This document shows positions 1-11,784 of a stretch of 64,000 bases of DNA, piece after piece. Position 1 is the first letter of the stretch. Each line of letters begins with the position of its first letter. The stretch is from Fusarium oxysporum f. sp. lycopersici 4287 (Eukaryota; Ascomycota; Sordariomycetes; Hypocreales; Nectriaceae): positions 1,658,714 to 1,722,713 of the forward strand of contig NC_030997.1 in NCBI RefSeq assembly GCF_000149955.1, written 5' to 3'. Below the pieces are notes generated by a model. It ran no database searches, was not told the origin of the DNA, and saw only the letters and a list, made by a program, of their open reading frames with translations. The position numbers and the translations under genes are program-made.

Positions 1-725
1 TAGGTATTTTGGTAAGGGTCGTTGCCATCTTCAGAAACCCATGGGAGTGCGTCAATGAGCTTTTCATCGTCAAAGGAAGGCCATGCTTGAGGTAGAGGGT
101 AGTCGAAACCGGGAGGAAATGCCCGGACCATAGGTGTCCTATACAGTGGCTGCCATAGCCTACCATGAGTTGCCTGCGTAACGGTAACTCGCTTTAGTGA
201 AGTAAAGCGCTTTAGTCCGTATTTGAAGGCCTCGATATCGGCATTGGACGATAGAACCCGACGTTGGTCATCGGGTAGTCGTTAATAATAGGCCCACGAT
301 TCTTCGATCCCAAGATAGATGTCGGGGTAAACATAAGGACTTGGATCACCGTAGTCATAGCGACCTTTTTTGAACCAAAATGGGCATACATTCTCCGCTG
401 CCGCATCCTCAGGGTCGTTGCCATCCTCCTCATACTCTTGTCGCTCTTGTTCAAGCTCAGGTCCCATGCGTAAGCGTGCATCATCCCAAATAATTTCAGA
501 GACTTGATGACGGAAGGTCTCGTGGCTTGCAATCTCGTTGAAGACATCGATATTGAGAGAATTGGCCGATATGAAGACACGGTCGAAATGAAGAGGAAGG
601 GCCTCGTGGAATGCAGAGCATGTTACGCGGAGGTTTTTAATATCATCAGCCTCAAAAACAGAATAGATGTCATTTTGTATCTCCTGCGGTAACTGTAGCA
701 AGATAGGCGGGGCTGGAGAACCCAT
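1..725 (-). pseudogene. F-box-type protein, interrupted by an in-frame TAA; runs off the window edge
   Basis: The first ~50 residues from the ATG at 725 resemble an F-box (LLQLPQEIQNDIYSVF, then a conserved-looking VTCSAFHEALP), the motif that tethers substrates to SCF ubiquitin ligases. The frame is open for 147 codons and meets TAA at 284-282 right after a Tyr-Tyr pair. The same frame then stays open to the window start and still reads like protein (for example NADIEAFKYGLKRF and MVRAFPPGFDYPLPQAWP), the style of the leucine-rich-repeat-like second half of fungal F-box proteins. So either one nonsense change (CAA to TAA would suffice) has split the gene, or it is read through or mis-sequenced. 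The 3' end lies outside the window. F-box identity is motif-based; substrate unknown. Confidence 0.6.
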
Positions 726-929
726 TTTGACAAGTGTTGAGTTGGTAAAGACTCATGTTGAGAGTTTTGTTTACAACAAATACCGTGCTTATCTCATCAT
801 TTGAACCACTTGATGCGTTCCCTATCACAGCACTTTCAACCCCTCTCAGGCTCCAACTCCGAGACTGAAAGCTTCTATCTCGATCCCATTTCAGCCATTT
901 CATAGTTTGCTCTTCCAACTATTTATAAA

Positions 930-1694
930 ATGCACATACCTCGAGACTCCAAACCTCCGAGCAAGCTAGAGACCTCTCAATCGTTTCCTTTGTCACGATT
1001 CCCTCCCGAGATCCGTTGCATCATCTGGGGCTTCACTCTTCCCGAGCGGCAAGTTCACAAGGCAATCGTTAGACCACGCTGCGACTCAAAAATTCCCACC
1101 AATTCAATTCATGCCATCTCGCCCCCACTCCCTGCTGCTCTTTGGACATATCGGGAGTCTCGCGCAACAGCTCGCTTAACTTTGACACGCTTTCCGCGCT
1201 GCCAATGTGATCCAAACACAACAGTATTTGGGTATTTTAACCCAAAGAACGATATTCTACATATCGAAGCATCACATCGGCGCGATGGCTGGTGTGCTCC
1301 ATGGGTTGACTTTACGAACTTATACATGACGGTTATGTGTGAATTTGTTTTCCAGAAGTATATCCATCCTGCAGCGTCCAAGATGATCTCGTGTCGAACC
1401 GATATTACTTTATATCTAGCGTACCTGTACTTGGACGAGAAGATGGAGGTTATCTGTTGTAGGCACATGTTGCGTTACCCTCTCATGGACCTTATCAGGC
1501 ATACAGATTGTGTTCCTCTGCAGAATTTAAGACTCGGGTGTTCTCGACCTTCGAGGTATAAGAGGCTGAGAAAATTATCTGATAGAATTGTAAGTGGGGA
1601 AAATTCAGATTGTCCTTTTACGGTGGAGATTGCTGAAGTAAAGATGTATTGCTGTTGTCCGAGACCGCAGCCATCTAGTATGAAAGAAGCCTAA
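930..1694 (+). CDS. 2EXR domain-containing protein
   Basis: A single-exon 254-residue protein. Residues ~20-45 carry the hallmark of the fungal 2EXR family (FPPEIRCIIWGFTLPERQV), and a later ALWTYRESRATA stretch matches the family pattern in which hydrophobic residues surround a conserved R-E-S-R. These proteins are abundant in Sordariomycetes and have no established biochemical role. No signal peptide or membrane segment is visible. The C-terminal third is rich in Cys and Arg (MYCCCPRP near the end). The start is the first ATG after a stop and lies ~200 bp from the divergent F-box gene, so the two probably share a promoter region. Family call is firm; function unknown. Confidence 0.7.
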   Translation: MHIPRDSKPPSKLETSQSFPLSRFPPEIRCIIWGFTLPERQVHKAIVRPRCDSKIPTNSIHAISPPLPAALWTYRESRATARLTLTRFPRCQCDPNTTVFGYFNPKNDILHIEASHRRDGWCAPWVDFTNLYMTVMCEFVFQKYIHPAASKMISCRTDITLYLAYLYLDEKMEVICCRHMLRYPLMDLIRHTDCVPLQNLRLGCSRPSRYKRLRKLSDRIVSGENSDCPFTVEIAEVKMYCCCPRPQPSSMKEA

Positions 1695-2305
1695 AGTTGA
1701 ACCTAATAGGAAGCAATCAGCTATGTAGATGGAGCGCTCTTTTTGGGTAGCGGAATATATAATGGGCAATATCTCGTCTGAAAAGCCATTCAGTCCAGGC
1801 CCTTTCTAATATCTAGTGCTGCCACAAATGGAAATGCCCGAAAGACTCCGCTCTCAAATGCTTTTCCCAACCAGCAATTGCAAGCGAGTCACTTGGCGGG
1901 CCGACTTTGAGTGGATATAAGCAGACCAACAGCATTATTTCAATGAGATGTATTTCGCTGTTTCCTTGTAAAAGACAATGGTCATGTTATCTCACTTCAT
2001 CGCTGCCGCTTCAATCTATTGAGACCATTAAAGCAATCACATTAGCCGTAAACTCGTGATGTTGTCACTAATAACGTCTTGAGGCTCTCGTGCGTCAGGC
2101 CATCAGGACCAAATGTAAATGTCTAGGAAATGGGAAGTGGAGTCTGGCACTGAAGCCAAGGCCTTGGCTAATTAAACATTGGCCGATATTCCCGGACAAC
2201 CCAGCTGTTCCACTGTTTAAAGTCCCTTCCCTTCCATGATCGCCCTCTAGCTTTTAAGTCCATCCTTAATTCATCTCTAAATCGATCATTTACACCCATT
2301 TCACC
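1695..2305. other. Intergenic
   Basis: No coding frame with consistent splice signals. It holds the 3' flank of the 2EXR gene and the upstream region of the GPI-type gene. A minus-strand open frame over 2168-2698 is a shadow of that gene. Confidence 0.5.
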
Positions 2306-3028
2306 ATGTCTCCAGCCATCACCACTTCCCTGCTTATGCTGGAATACACCGGCACTCCCAATCTTGTCGCCCATGTCATCGGCGCAAACCCCACAGCTAC
2401 GACATTCGTCTTGGACTGTGAAAAACCCAAGAACAAGAAGACCTGGGACGAGGCCGAGTGCTGGTTCACGAAAGAGACTATCATTCTCGGCCCGTGGGCT
2501 GACAAGACACCTGCGCCTGGAGCCGTAACCACCGGTATCTGGAGAGAAGGTAGCGTCGACGAGGATGAAGAAGAAGGCTACTCGTTCTCGATGGAATGCC
2601 AAATGGATTATACGATGCCTAAAGTCTGCACTACTACCAACCATGCTTCTTTTTCCTTCCACGACGGTCGGGAGGTTACAGCGACGTACACCAAACACGG
2701 CGGTACGACGTTTGACGGGTTCTTCTATTTTGGATATGGATACTTTGACTGGACTCCCGTAACTGTCACAGCTGGTCAGTCGTATCTTCTTTCTTCTAAG
2801 ACCGCCGCTTCCACGGAGGCCACGGCCACGAGTGATGTCTCTGGAACTGCCAATGCTGCAAAAGCAACGACCTCGGCGGGTGAAACTACCAGCACGATTG
2901 ATGATGGTGTGATTACCGTTACTGGCGAGGCTTCGTCTACAACGACTTCGAGTAATGGTGCAGGCACTAGACGTGCTTTAAGCCTCTGGGCTGCAGTGGG
3001 ACTTGCGGCGACTGTGGTCTTGTTATGA
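2306..3028 (+). CDS. Ser/Thr-rich GPI-anchor-like surface protein
   Basis: An intronless 240-residue protein. The N-terminal ~150 residues form a globular region with several Cys (LDCEKP, AECWF, SMECQMDY, PKVCTTT). A Ser/Thr/Ala-rich linker follows (~165-220), ending in a short basic/small stretch (NGAGTRRAL) and a C-terminal hydrophobic tail (SLWAAVGLAATVVLL). That plan is typical of fungal GPI-anchored wall proteins, with likely O-mannosylation of the linker. Oddly, the predicted N-terminus (MSPAITTSLLMLEYTG) is not a convincing signal peptide although a GPI tail implies secretion, so the true first exon may be missing or the start misplaced. I see no alternative start with a clear hydrophobic leader. 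Function unknown. Confidence 0.6.
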   Translation: MSPAITTSLLMLEYTGTPNLVAHVIGANPTATTFVLDCEKPKNKKTWDEAECWFTKETIILGPWADKTPAPGAVTTGIWREGSVDEDEEEGYSFSMECQMDYTMPKVCTTTNHASFSFHDGREVTATYTKHGGTTFDGFFYFGYGYFDWTPVTVTAGQSYLLSSKTAASTEATATSDVSGTANAAKATTSAGETTSTIDDGVITVTGEASSTTTSSNGAGTRRALSLWAAVGLAATVVLL

Positions 3029-3935
3029 ACATTGCTGGTATCAGACTAGTAGGATTTTTATTCATGGCAACTGGTCGACGCCAGTTAATTCAAGGGAACA
3101 GAAGAGAGTCGATGTAACAACAGTGCATATTAAGATAAAAGTAAACCATATTATTAATCCTTTTAGCCGTTTGCCTAAAACCTGAGAAGCTGCCCAGAAG
3201 TGGGGCTGCATTACAATCACATGGGCCTTCTTTATTGGCCACCTAAGCTCTTGAGTCCTCAATGACGTGGCATACACTATAACTGGTTGAAATACGTTGC
3301 TATGATACGTCTTGCCATTGCTATTCGCAAGCAGGCCAGAGCCCAGAGCTACTTTTGTGCACCTGTCTACTTAAACAACAGGCTCTCAAACCCTCTCTTA
3401 CATGTCGGTCATCGTTGACAGACCAGAGATATGTTTAAAACTCGAAGCTAGAAGACTTTTAAAGGAAACTTATCTAGAGTCATTGTGAGATGTGTACTAA
3501 GGATCTGCACAAGGACAAGCGATGGTTACAACTGCCATTTGTGGAGGGACCGAGGATTTGTTATCAGGAACCACCACAAATGCGCTACTACCTGCTAAAA
3601 GATGCCTCTGAACTAACCTTAACCCCATCGAGCTGCGCTCCTCGTCCATGTGATGCACCATCTCTGGCTGCAATGCAACCGTGAACCTGAAGATGGCGTT
3701 TTGGTCGCTCTCCCACTACACGGCTACTCAAGAAGCTGAAACCGGGTAGATTATCCCCAATCGAGTCACTGTGGGCCGGAAGCACAAGACAAGTCCGAAG
3801 TCCGAACCCCAAAGGAGATGATCAGATCAACCATCAGTCTCGGTATTCTTCCAGTGACCGAATGGTGTTATAAAAATGAAGCTCCGGTTCACAGTTTGCA
3901 GTTCATCACCAGTCACTAAATCACATCCATTTGCC
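3029..3935. other. Intergenic, upstream region of the FAD monooxygenase
   Basis: Short open frames on both strands (for example around 3490-3812) lack start context, splice logic or family features. I read this as 3' flank plus promoter. Confidence 0.5.
3869..3876 (+). promoter_or_regulatory. TATA-like element of the FAD monooxygenase
   Basis: TATAAAAA lies 60 bp upstream of the ATG at 3936, a plausible core-promoter distance for a filamentous fungus. Inferred from sequence only. Confidence 0.4.
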
Positions 3936-5889
3936 ATGTCCGCAATAGTTAACACGGATATTCTGATCGTGGGTGCAGGCCCTTCTGGCGCTGCCCTCGC
4001 GTCCTTTTTGGGACAGAATGGTAAGTCTTGTATCTTCTCTTGATGGACTGTCCAGTAAGTTAATGGGCAAATCATAGGACTGAGTGGACTTGTCATTTCC
4101 AAAGACTCGCATACGGCCTATACACCTCGAGCTCATGGGTTCAACCCCTTTGCTTCAGGTAAGATTTAGTATAGGTACAAGCATGAGCAGTTGCTGACGC
4201 GTACGAAGAATGTCTACGAGACATTAATCTGGAGGATGAGGTGCTTCGGCTCGCAATTCGGGAGCCTTTCATCCTTTCGTCGCGCTTCGCACAGAGCCTA
4301 ATTGGAGAAGAATACGGACGACTCTCTGCATGGGAGGAGAACCCTACGTCTTTAGTGAGTCAATGAATCCATGTATTGTTCCTTGCTGACAAGAAACTTG
4401 ATAGTGGAGACGAAAAGAGACAACGCCCTGCGAGTATGTGGATTTTACACAGAGACACTTGGAACCTCTTCTTCTCCGTTTTGCATCACACAACGGTTTT
4501 AATGTTCGATTTTCAACTGAGATCCTCAGTGTCGAATCCATTTCAAGCCAGAAGACCGAGCCTGCTTATATCTGCACAGTTTATGACCATATCACGAAGC
4601 AAGAATTTAAGATCCGCACAAAATATCTCTTCGGAGCTGATGGGGCAAGAAGCCCGATAGCACGCCAATTCGACTTTCAGTTCCTGACTGAAAGTCCAGG
4701 TCCAAAAGCATGCAACGTCTTGTTTCGCGCAGACCTTGGCAGGTACTTGGCAGGAGGGCGCCGTTGTGGAATGCATTGGATTATACAACCCGACCGTGCC
4801 CTCTTCCCTGGAGTGGTTGCTCATCTGCGCGCTGTTCGGCCTTGGAACGAGTGGGTCATGGTAGCGTTTGGTCCCCAAGGCAGCAACCCCTTTGAGGGCA
4901 TGACCGCTCAGAGCCACGAGCTTGTAGACTTGATCCGACATCTTGTGGGAGACGACTCACTTGAGGTAGAGATCTTGAAGCTTGACGCTTGGACTGTGCG
5001 CGAGTCGGTCGCGGAATCGTACTCGAAAGACAATCAGACCTTGTTTCTACTAGGTGATGCGGCACATAGACATCCCCCAACTTTTGGACTCGGTAGCAAC
5101 ACGTGCATCCAGGACGCCTATAACCTTGCGTGGAAGGTGGCCTACGTGTCAAAGGGTTTGGCTGGTCCAGGGCTGTTGTCCTCATACAGTCAAGAGAGAC
5201 AGCCAGTCGGTGCCGACCTTGTCCGAGAGAGCAACAACCAGATACGGAAGAATGCGGAGCTCTTCCGCGTATTTGGAATGATGGCCCTGTCTGCCGAGGG
5301 CATGAATCAAGTGGATCAACTATCGCACGCGACGCCGGAGGGCTCGATGCGACGGGCCGATCTCCACGCCGCCTTGGAAGAAAAGAAACAAGAGTTTGAG
5401 AGCCTTGGGTTGGCCTACAATCAATGGTACGTATCCAAGGCCGTGTACGAGGATGAGCCGCCTAGCCCAAGACCAGTGGTGCAAGGTGACCCAGTCGTGG
5501 AGGTCCAGATCAGCTCCTATCCTGGTAGCCGATTGCCCCACGCGTGGATTGATAGACCGACCCGCCTTGGCATAATATCTACTCATGACTTGGCTGGAAA
5601 AGGGTCGTTTTGTTTATTAGTGGGCGTTGATGGTAGTGCTTGGAGAAGCGCAGCTGAGGCCGTCAGGACAGCCACGGGCATTCCTATCAATGTCTTTGGC
5701 ATCGGCCCGGGCCAGGAATATATCGATGTATATAGGCGTTGGCATGAGAAGAGAGGTGTTAGCGACAGTGGGTGTGTTCTCGTTCGGCCAGATCGTTTTG
5801 TTGCTTGGAGGTCTTTTGGCAAGCCTACGGACTGTGAGCAGAAATTAGGAGAGGTTCTAAGGAGCATTTTGTGCAGAGACGAGTTGTAA
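3936..5889 (+). CDS. FAD-dependent monooxygenase, phenol hydroxylase / TfdB type
   Basis: Four exons join in phase: 3936-4020, 4078-4158, 4209-4354, 4405-5889, giving 598 residues, the usual size for PheA/TfdB-like flavoprotein hydroxylases. These hydroxylate phenolic rings with NAD(P)H and O2. Visible motifs: Rossmann GAGPSG at residues 13-18, TPRAHGFNPFA, the DG motif GADGARSPIARQF, the GD motif FLLGDAAHRHPPTFGLGSN, and a C-terminal thioredoxin-like domain with GCVLVRPDRFVAWRS. Introns are 57, 50 and 50 nt. No signal peptide, so cytosolic. The next genes on the same strand are a P450 and a secreted FAD oxidase, suggesting joint work on an aromatic compound (detoxification or tailoring). Substrate cannot be told from sequence. 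Confidence 0.88.
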
Positions 5890-6480
5890 CTTTTTTTATT
5901 GGAAAAGAAAAAAGACAAAAAGTCTGCGGACGAAGTCAATTTACCTGAGTATGCTTTTGCAGTTCGACTCTGCATGAAGGTCGGTAGCATATTTTAAATT
6001 GTCTCAGTTCATGTCTCGCGCCCATGATAGTCGTTGAAATGTAGTCTTAGACAATGACGGACTGATATTTCTTAGTGGATAACTACCGTAAATACTCTAT
6101 CCTAGAATATCCCCAGGCTCACAGTTGCATATTAACCTTGGAACTCATGCCTTGATACTGCTATACCACCTTTAATATACCCCATAACGGCATTTCCTTC
6201 TCAGAACTCCGACATATCGCGCTTCGGTATTAGCCCGGACTTTCAGTTGTCCGCTAAAGCGGGGCCTTTGAACCAATGATCACCTCCCCTCTTTCTCAAG
6301 CAGTCAAGCTCCTTCCATCCTCGACAGTAGGTATCCCAGCCAGTTTGGCCTAAAGATCGGATCGGAGGCTGTTTGCGGCCGATATGTGGTGTACTTTCAG
6401 GGAGGGTTTACTTCTATATAAGCTCAAAAAGTTGCACTTTATGTGTCTACACCAAACACCAAGAACTTCAGCCTGAAAAC
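5890..6480. other. Intergenic between monooxygenase and P450
   Basis: No coding signal. Contains 3' flank, then the P450 promoter. Confidence 0.5.
6415..6422 (+). promoter_or_regulatory. TATA-like element of the P450 gene
   Basis: TATATAAG lies about 60 bp before the P450 ATG at 6481, matching the spacing seen at the monooxygenase upstream. Confidence 0.4.
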
Positions 6481-8219
6481 ATGGACTCTCAACTCGAAGG
6501 CGGTTTTCTGAGATTGGAAACAACTGGACTTTTCCTGCTGTTTCTCTGTACTCTATATTTGCTCTATCATGTGAGTACGGTTCCAGTTCCTCCATCTTTA
6601 GTTCTAACAATCCCTAGGTAACATGCACTATATTCTTTAATCCACTTTCTCGTCTACCAGGTAGGCCATCAGCATCCTAACCATTGCAGGCTTCAATAAC
6701 AGTTTTATGCAGGTCCCTGGATATCCTGCTGGACAGACGCTATTCTGAAATACCACTGGCTAAAAGGCACAAGAGCGCAATACGTCCATCGCCTACATCA
6801 GCGATACGGTCTGTTTCAATAACCTCTGACACTCCGACAGTTCACCGCTAACTCGTCACAGGCCCCGTGGTGCGAGTAGGCCCTCACGAGGTTGACATTT
6901 CCGACATAACAGCCGTCAAGGAGATCCATCGCGTCAAAGATGGCTACAGAAAAGCGCCATTTTACCAGAATCTTGTTCCCAATACAAACAACCTCTTCAA
7001 TACCCTTGATTTAGAGTACCACCGTCACCATCGTCGTCTGCTGTCCTCGCCTCTCTCTGAATCATCGCTCAAGTCTGTGGAGCCAACAGTCGATGATTAT
7101 GTCAAGACAGCAATTGCTAGTATGAAGCGTGAAATGGATGAACGTGGGACAGCGGATGTAGCCAAGTTCTGGCTGTTTATGGCCACGGATATAATTGTGG
7201 AACTGAGCTTCGGGGAGTCATTCGGCATACTGAAACATGGCAAAGTGGGTGGCAAGTTTACGGGTCTGTTGTCTTTGCTAACTCATATGGCCAGAAGAAC
7301 CAGTATATCAAAGACCTAGAAGGTCTAGCAGCCAAAGGTTCAATTCGATCGACATTCCCAACTCTCACAACAATTGCGACCAAGCTCCCGCTTCCTATCT
7401 TCAAAGAAACTGCCGCTGCAGCGCAACGGATCAGAGACTACTCCGCCGAGGCTGTCGCACGCTACAAAAGATATGTCGCAAACAACCCCGCAGCAGCTAA
7501 GCCCACGTTGTTCAAAAAGCTGTTTGAAGCTGGTGAAGCGGGTCTATCAGATGAAGAGATTCGGGCTGAGGCGCATGCTTATATTGTCGCTGGTTCTGAT
7601 ACTACTGCAACGACATTAACCTACCTCGTATACTCCGTCTGCTGTCGTGGCGATGTCCGGCAGAAGCTGGTCAAAGAGCTCATGGAACTGCCCGATGACT
7701 TTGGCCACAGTGACTTGCGGGATCTTCTGCACTTGAACAACGTTATTGATGAGACGCTTCGACTATATGCAGCAGCTCCTTCAGCTCTTCCTAGGGTCGT
7801 GCCCGCCAGGGGTGCTCACCTTGCGGGCTACTTCATTCCTGGTGACACTGTTGTTTCAACACAGGCCTGGACCTTACATCGCGACCCAGATGTATTTCCC
7901 AACCCAGAGACTTGGGATCCAGCACGTTGGGAGAAGGGTAGCAAGCTGATGCACGATGCAGTTATGCCTTTTGGCGGAGGTTCAAGAGGTATATCTCTCA
8001 CTTGCTGTTTCTTTCCTAGTCTTTACTAATGGCTTTCAAGTCTGTATCGGTAAACATCTTGCACGAATGGAGCTTCGTTTGGCTACCGCGAGATTCTTCC
8101 GCGCTTTTCCCAATGCCTGTGTTTCATCAATCGAAGGAATGTCGCAAGATGATATGGAGCTGCGTGCGTATTTTCTTTTGACACCGAAAGGAGGAAGATG
8201 TCTGATCCAGCTGGATTAA
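6481..8219 (+). CDS. Cytochrome P450 monooxygenase
   Basis: Six exons: 6481-6570, 6618-6660, 6713-6808, 6862-7244, 7295-7988, 8041-8219, giving 494 residues. The N-terminus carries a membrane anchor (LFLLFLCTLYLLYH), followed by a Pro-rich hinge (NPLSRLPGPW). Diagnostic motifs: I-helix AGSDTT near residue 303, ExxR in the K helix (DETLRLY), a PETWDPARWE element, and the heme loop PFGGGSRVCIG with ligand Cys437. The heme motif is split by the last 52-nt intron; splicing restores it. It is an ER-anchored class II P450 needing CPR. The fourth acceptor could be 3 nt later (AAG or AACAAG alternatives) without changing the frame. Family number and substrate are not assignable by eye. Its neighbours suggest sequential oxidation of one compound. 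Confidence 0.9.
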
Positions 8220-9895
8220 AAAATTGGCCGACTGTTTCTTCTTTGTATAGCCTGACGATGCGAGGATGAAGGCCTCAGTTGCGTGGTGGAAGAACTGAGG
8301 CGAGTAATAGCTGGGTAATGCAACAGGAAGGCGGACTTTTAGGAGCGAGGTGGTAGTATTGGTACAGCTTTGCTACCTGTAGATACCAGCTTGCATAAGA
8401 GTTTAGTTATTGGTAAAAAAAACAAAAGATCCCGAGGAGCCTTTCTACCTTATTCTTACGGTGAAAGAGAATCAGTTGGCCAGAAGTACAGGGTATTCCC
8501 CATGATTCGATGGGAGATACTTTAGCTGCCACTGAGGTGTAGTATGGATAAGCAGGTACCTCCTCAACAATTAAAAAAAGAGTCTGTGCGCCCCCCAGAA
8601 TTCATCCATCGCGTCTCTTTTTTCGCGTCGGCTGGCGAAACATTGAAGAAAATAATACTGCAACGTCCTTCAAGCATGTCGGTTGCTAGTTATAAGTAGT
8701 TCTTATTATCTTTGTTATTTGTTTAGTAATCATTAAAGTCCGAGCTATTGCCTTACGCTTATTCTGCTGCCAAACTTGCAGACGGGAACGTCATTCGTTT
8801 ATCTGACGGGAACTTCCGTCTGCAAAACATCCCAGCCGATAATGCAATAAATATTGCTTGAGCCTCCAGAAGATGTTAACCGCAACTGGATCCTTGGTCC
8901 AGCAAATTTTGCAGCTCTCAAAATTGAATCAAGCCTCTACGAGGACTTATGCTGTCGCTGCAGTTCATTTGAGAAAACAAAGACAAAACTATGCCGAATT
9001 ATCAAAGGAGAGCACGTGCAGCAGTGTCCATCGACTTCAGCTCTTTGGTCAGATCCGCTCATCTTATCAATTGACAGCCTAGCTTCCCCCTTTACCTTCG
9101 CAACCTTGACCCCATCCACAGCACCAACACCCAATTTATTCTTAGCCTCATCAAGTCCCCTCCTCTTCCTCCTTTCAACCGTCAAAAAGCAATACCTCGC
9201 GACCGCCGAAGCCACAGAACTAAAACGTTTCAGGTCCCGCCTCTCCCACATTACGCACTGACACGACCGTCAGCTTTAGTTGGTTATTTAGCGATTGGCC
9301 AAAGCATCTCGCAATCTAGGCCAATCCGTCAAATGATGTTCAGCCTGACTCGCGGGCCACGAAGCGCTAGCTCATTTGGGAGGCGATGCAGGGGTATGTA
9401 GTATTGACAAGTCATGGAAATTGTGAAGGTCGAGGAAGAAGAAAGGATAGATCCACTGGGGATTGTTTCTTCTCCACAAACACTGAAGGGAGCTAAAACA
9501 GTCCCGAGGGCATCGCGTCTAGACATCTTGAGTAGAGAAGCTGGAGGGTAATTTCTCAGCGGAAAGGGAACCAAGCTGTCGTGAAATCGCCAATGCCATT
9601 GTCCTGAGACGACCAAGTCCATTCCATAACTAGACAAAAGCAAACCTATCTTCTGCCATCATCGTCAAAAGTCAACCCTTAATATCGTTTCTGCCCCGCA
9701 AGCATGTGACCAATGCTCTCGATACGAGTGTGCCAAGGGCGCATCTGGCAGCTGTATGATATGATTGACACTACCGTCTGTGCGATGCATGCTTTGACCC
9801 GTTTCGATTTGTTTCGTTTCTCCTCTATTTAACTCCCAACATGTCTCATTCACTTGGCCCTCTAAGCAAGTTGTCATTCATTCTGTACCGCCAAA
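8220..9895. other. Intergenic, 1.7 kb, no convincing gene
   Basis: Open frames overlap on both strands at 8854-9261, including a 104-codon minus-strand frame, but none shows splice structure, a known motif or a clear start. A stretch with AT-rich runs lies around 8400-8720. The end holds the promoter of the FAD oxidase (a TATTTAA-like site about 70 bp before its ATG). Confidence 0.45.
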
Positions 9896-11645
9896 ATGCA
9901 TCTCAATTCGCTCCTTGCATCCTCCCTCTTCGCTGCTTCAGCCCTCGCGGCACCAAGCGCTTCAACAAAGAAAGCTTGTGAAGAAATCTCAAAAGCCATT
10001 CCGGATCGCGTCTCACAGCCCTTCACTATCAACTACAACAGTCAATCGTCAGGGTACTGGTCTACAGCTTTACGTGAGATCAAGCCTGCTTGTGTCGTCA
10101 CTGCCAAGTCAGCTGAGGATGTTTCAAAGGCTGTCACCATCTTGAACAAGTATCCTGATGTCAAGTTTGCTGCTAAGAGCGGTGGACATGATCCTAACCC
10201 TACTCATGCGACTGCTGGTGATGGAGTCCTCATCTCGTTGAATGAGATGGTAGGCGCTACTTATGATGCTGATAAAAAGGTTGCATATGTCAAACCTGGT
10301 GGAGAGTGGAATGATGTTATTTCGCAGCTCAACAAGGATGGTGTTGCTATCGTTGGAGGTCGTCTAGGTATGTTTTGTAAGGCTTACTGGGTGATACACT
10401 GCTGACTTGGCTCTAGGACTGGTTGGTGTTGGAGGTCTGCTTACACAAGGCGGAATCTCTTTCTTGAGCGCCCAATACGGCTTGGCTGCTGATGTATGAT
10501 CAGTCATGGAACCAGAATGACTCTCACTAACGATGTGCAGAACGTTGTCTCCTGGGAGATGGTCAACTGGAACGGCACAATTATCAATGTCGACGCAAAG
10601 ACTCAGCCCGAGCTTGCTGTCGCATTAAGAGGCAGTGGAAGCCAGTTCGGTCAGTCTAAATACATCCTCCATCAAAGCAAAGCTAACAATCGCAGGTATC
10701 GTGACACAATTCACTGTCAGAGCTTACCCCATCGGAAAGGTCTGGGGCGGTATTCGCACCTACGACGAGTCCAAGACAGACGAACTCTACAAAGCGATGC
10801 ACGAGTTCATCCCATACAGCAACGAGGACCCCAAGGCCGCTATCATTGTTACCAGTCTCATCCTCACTGGAAGTAGTAGGATCAACCTTTTGTTCTACTT
10901 CTATCAAGGCGAGAAGCCTCCTACCACTGGAGCCTTTGCCGATTTGTTGAAGATCAAGTCGACGCTTTCGACTACAAAGACACAGTCTTATCCTGATCTG
11001 GTAAGCCAATTGATATCGTCTTGGGATGTGACAGTACTAACGGTATACCAGCTCAAGTCCAACGGCGCCGGAGTTTCACTCTTGAACTCGAGAATCTCAT
11101 TCAGAGTAAGCAGCTTCTTTCCCAATATCTAGCCTCAGCTAACATCTCAGACCGCCACTATTCCCTACTTCCCCGAAGACTCAAGCGTATATGCCGAAAT
11201 CACCGACAAGTTCGTCGACATCACAAGCACCTACTTCAAGAACCTCCGCGGTCTCGCCTCCCAATGCTCCGTCGACTTCCAACCCCTCCCCTCCGCAATC
11301 GGCAAACACACCGAAGAACGCGGCGGAAACGCCATCGGCTTCACTGCCAACGACCCAGACCGCGTTCTTCTTGAGATCCAGTGCGCTTGGGTTGAGAAGC
11401 GCTACGACGATACTGTTCGCCAGTTCTCCAAGGACTTGACGGCTTGGATTGAGGATAAGCTTCCTGAGTGGATTGAGAGGAATGGAGGATCTGCAGATGA
11501 GTATCTTCCTTTGTTTATGAATGATGCTATGTATGATCAGAACGTCACGGGAACTTACAAGGATTACGCCAAGTTTAAGGAATTGCAGCGCGAGGCTGAT
11601 CCGGAGGGTGTGTTGAGAGAGAGGATGGGTGGTTTCAAGTACTGA
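9896..11645 (+). CDS. Secreted FAD-linked oxidase, berberine-bridge-enzyme-like
   Basis: Six exons: 9896-10367, 10417-10493, 10541-10649, 10696-11000, 11052-11105, 11151-11645, giving 503 residues. A signal peptide (SLLASSLFAASALAAPSA) heads the protein. A PCMH-type FAD-binding domain follows with AKSGGHDPN, whose His98 is the expected covalent FAD anchor. The loop that holds a second FAD-linked Cys in bicovalent family members here reads GGRLGLVGVGG with no Cys, so flavin attachment is probably single. The C-terminal berberine domain ends in GVLRERMGGFKY, the family's usual RMGGFK tail. Members oxidise alcohols, sugars or alkaloid intermediates with O2, forming H2O2. It follows the P450 on the same strand, so it may complete an oxidation series, or act outside the cell independently. 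Confidence 0.88.
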
Positions 11646-11784
11646 GCGAGCTTCAGGGCTGTAATTATCGCATTCGTATAGTATTAATAATAATGTCTTG
11701 TCTATAAAGGTTTCTTTGGCGTGATTAGGCTGCTGATACTGCCAGTCTTAACACGTCCTCGCACATGGGCAACTGTGGATGCGA

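Noticed and set aside
8854..9261. Overlapping 135- and 104-codon frames on opposite strands
   Set aside because: Both strands open at once, no leader, splice sites or family motif; probably compositional.
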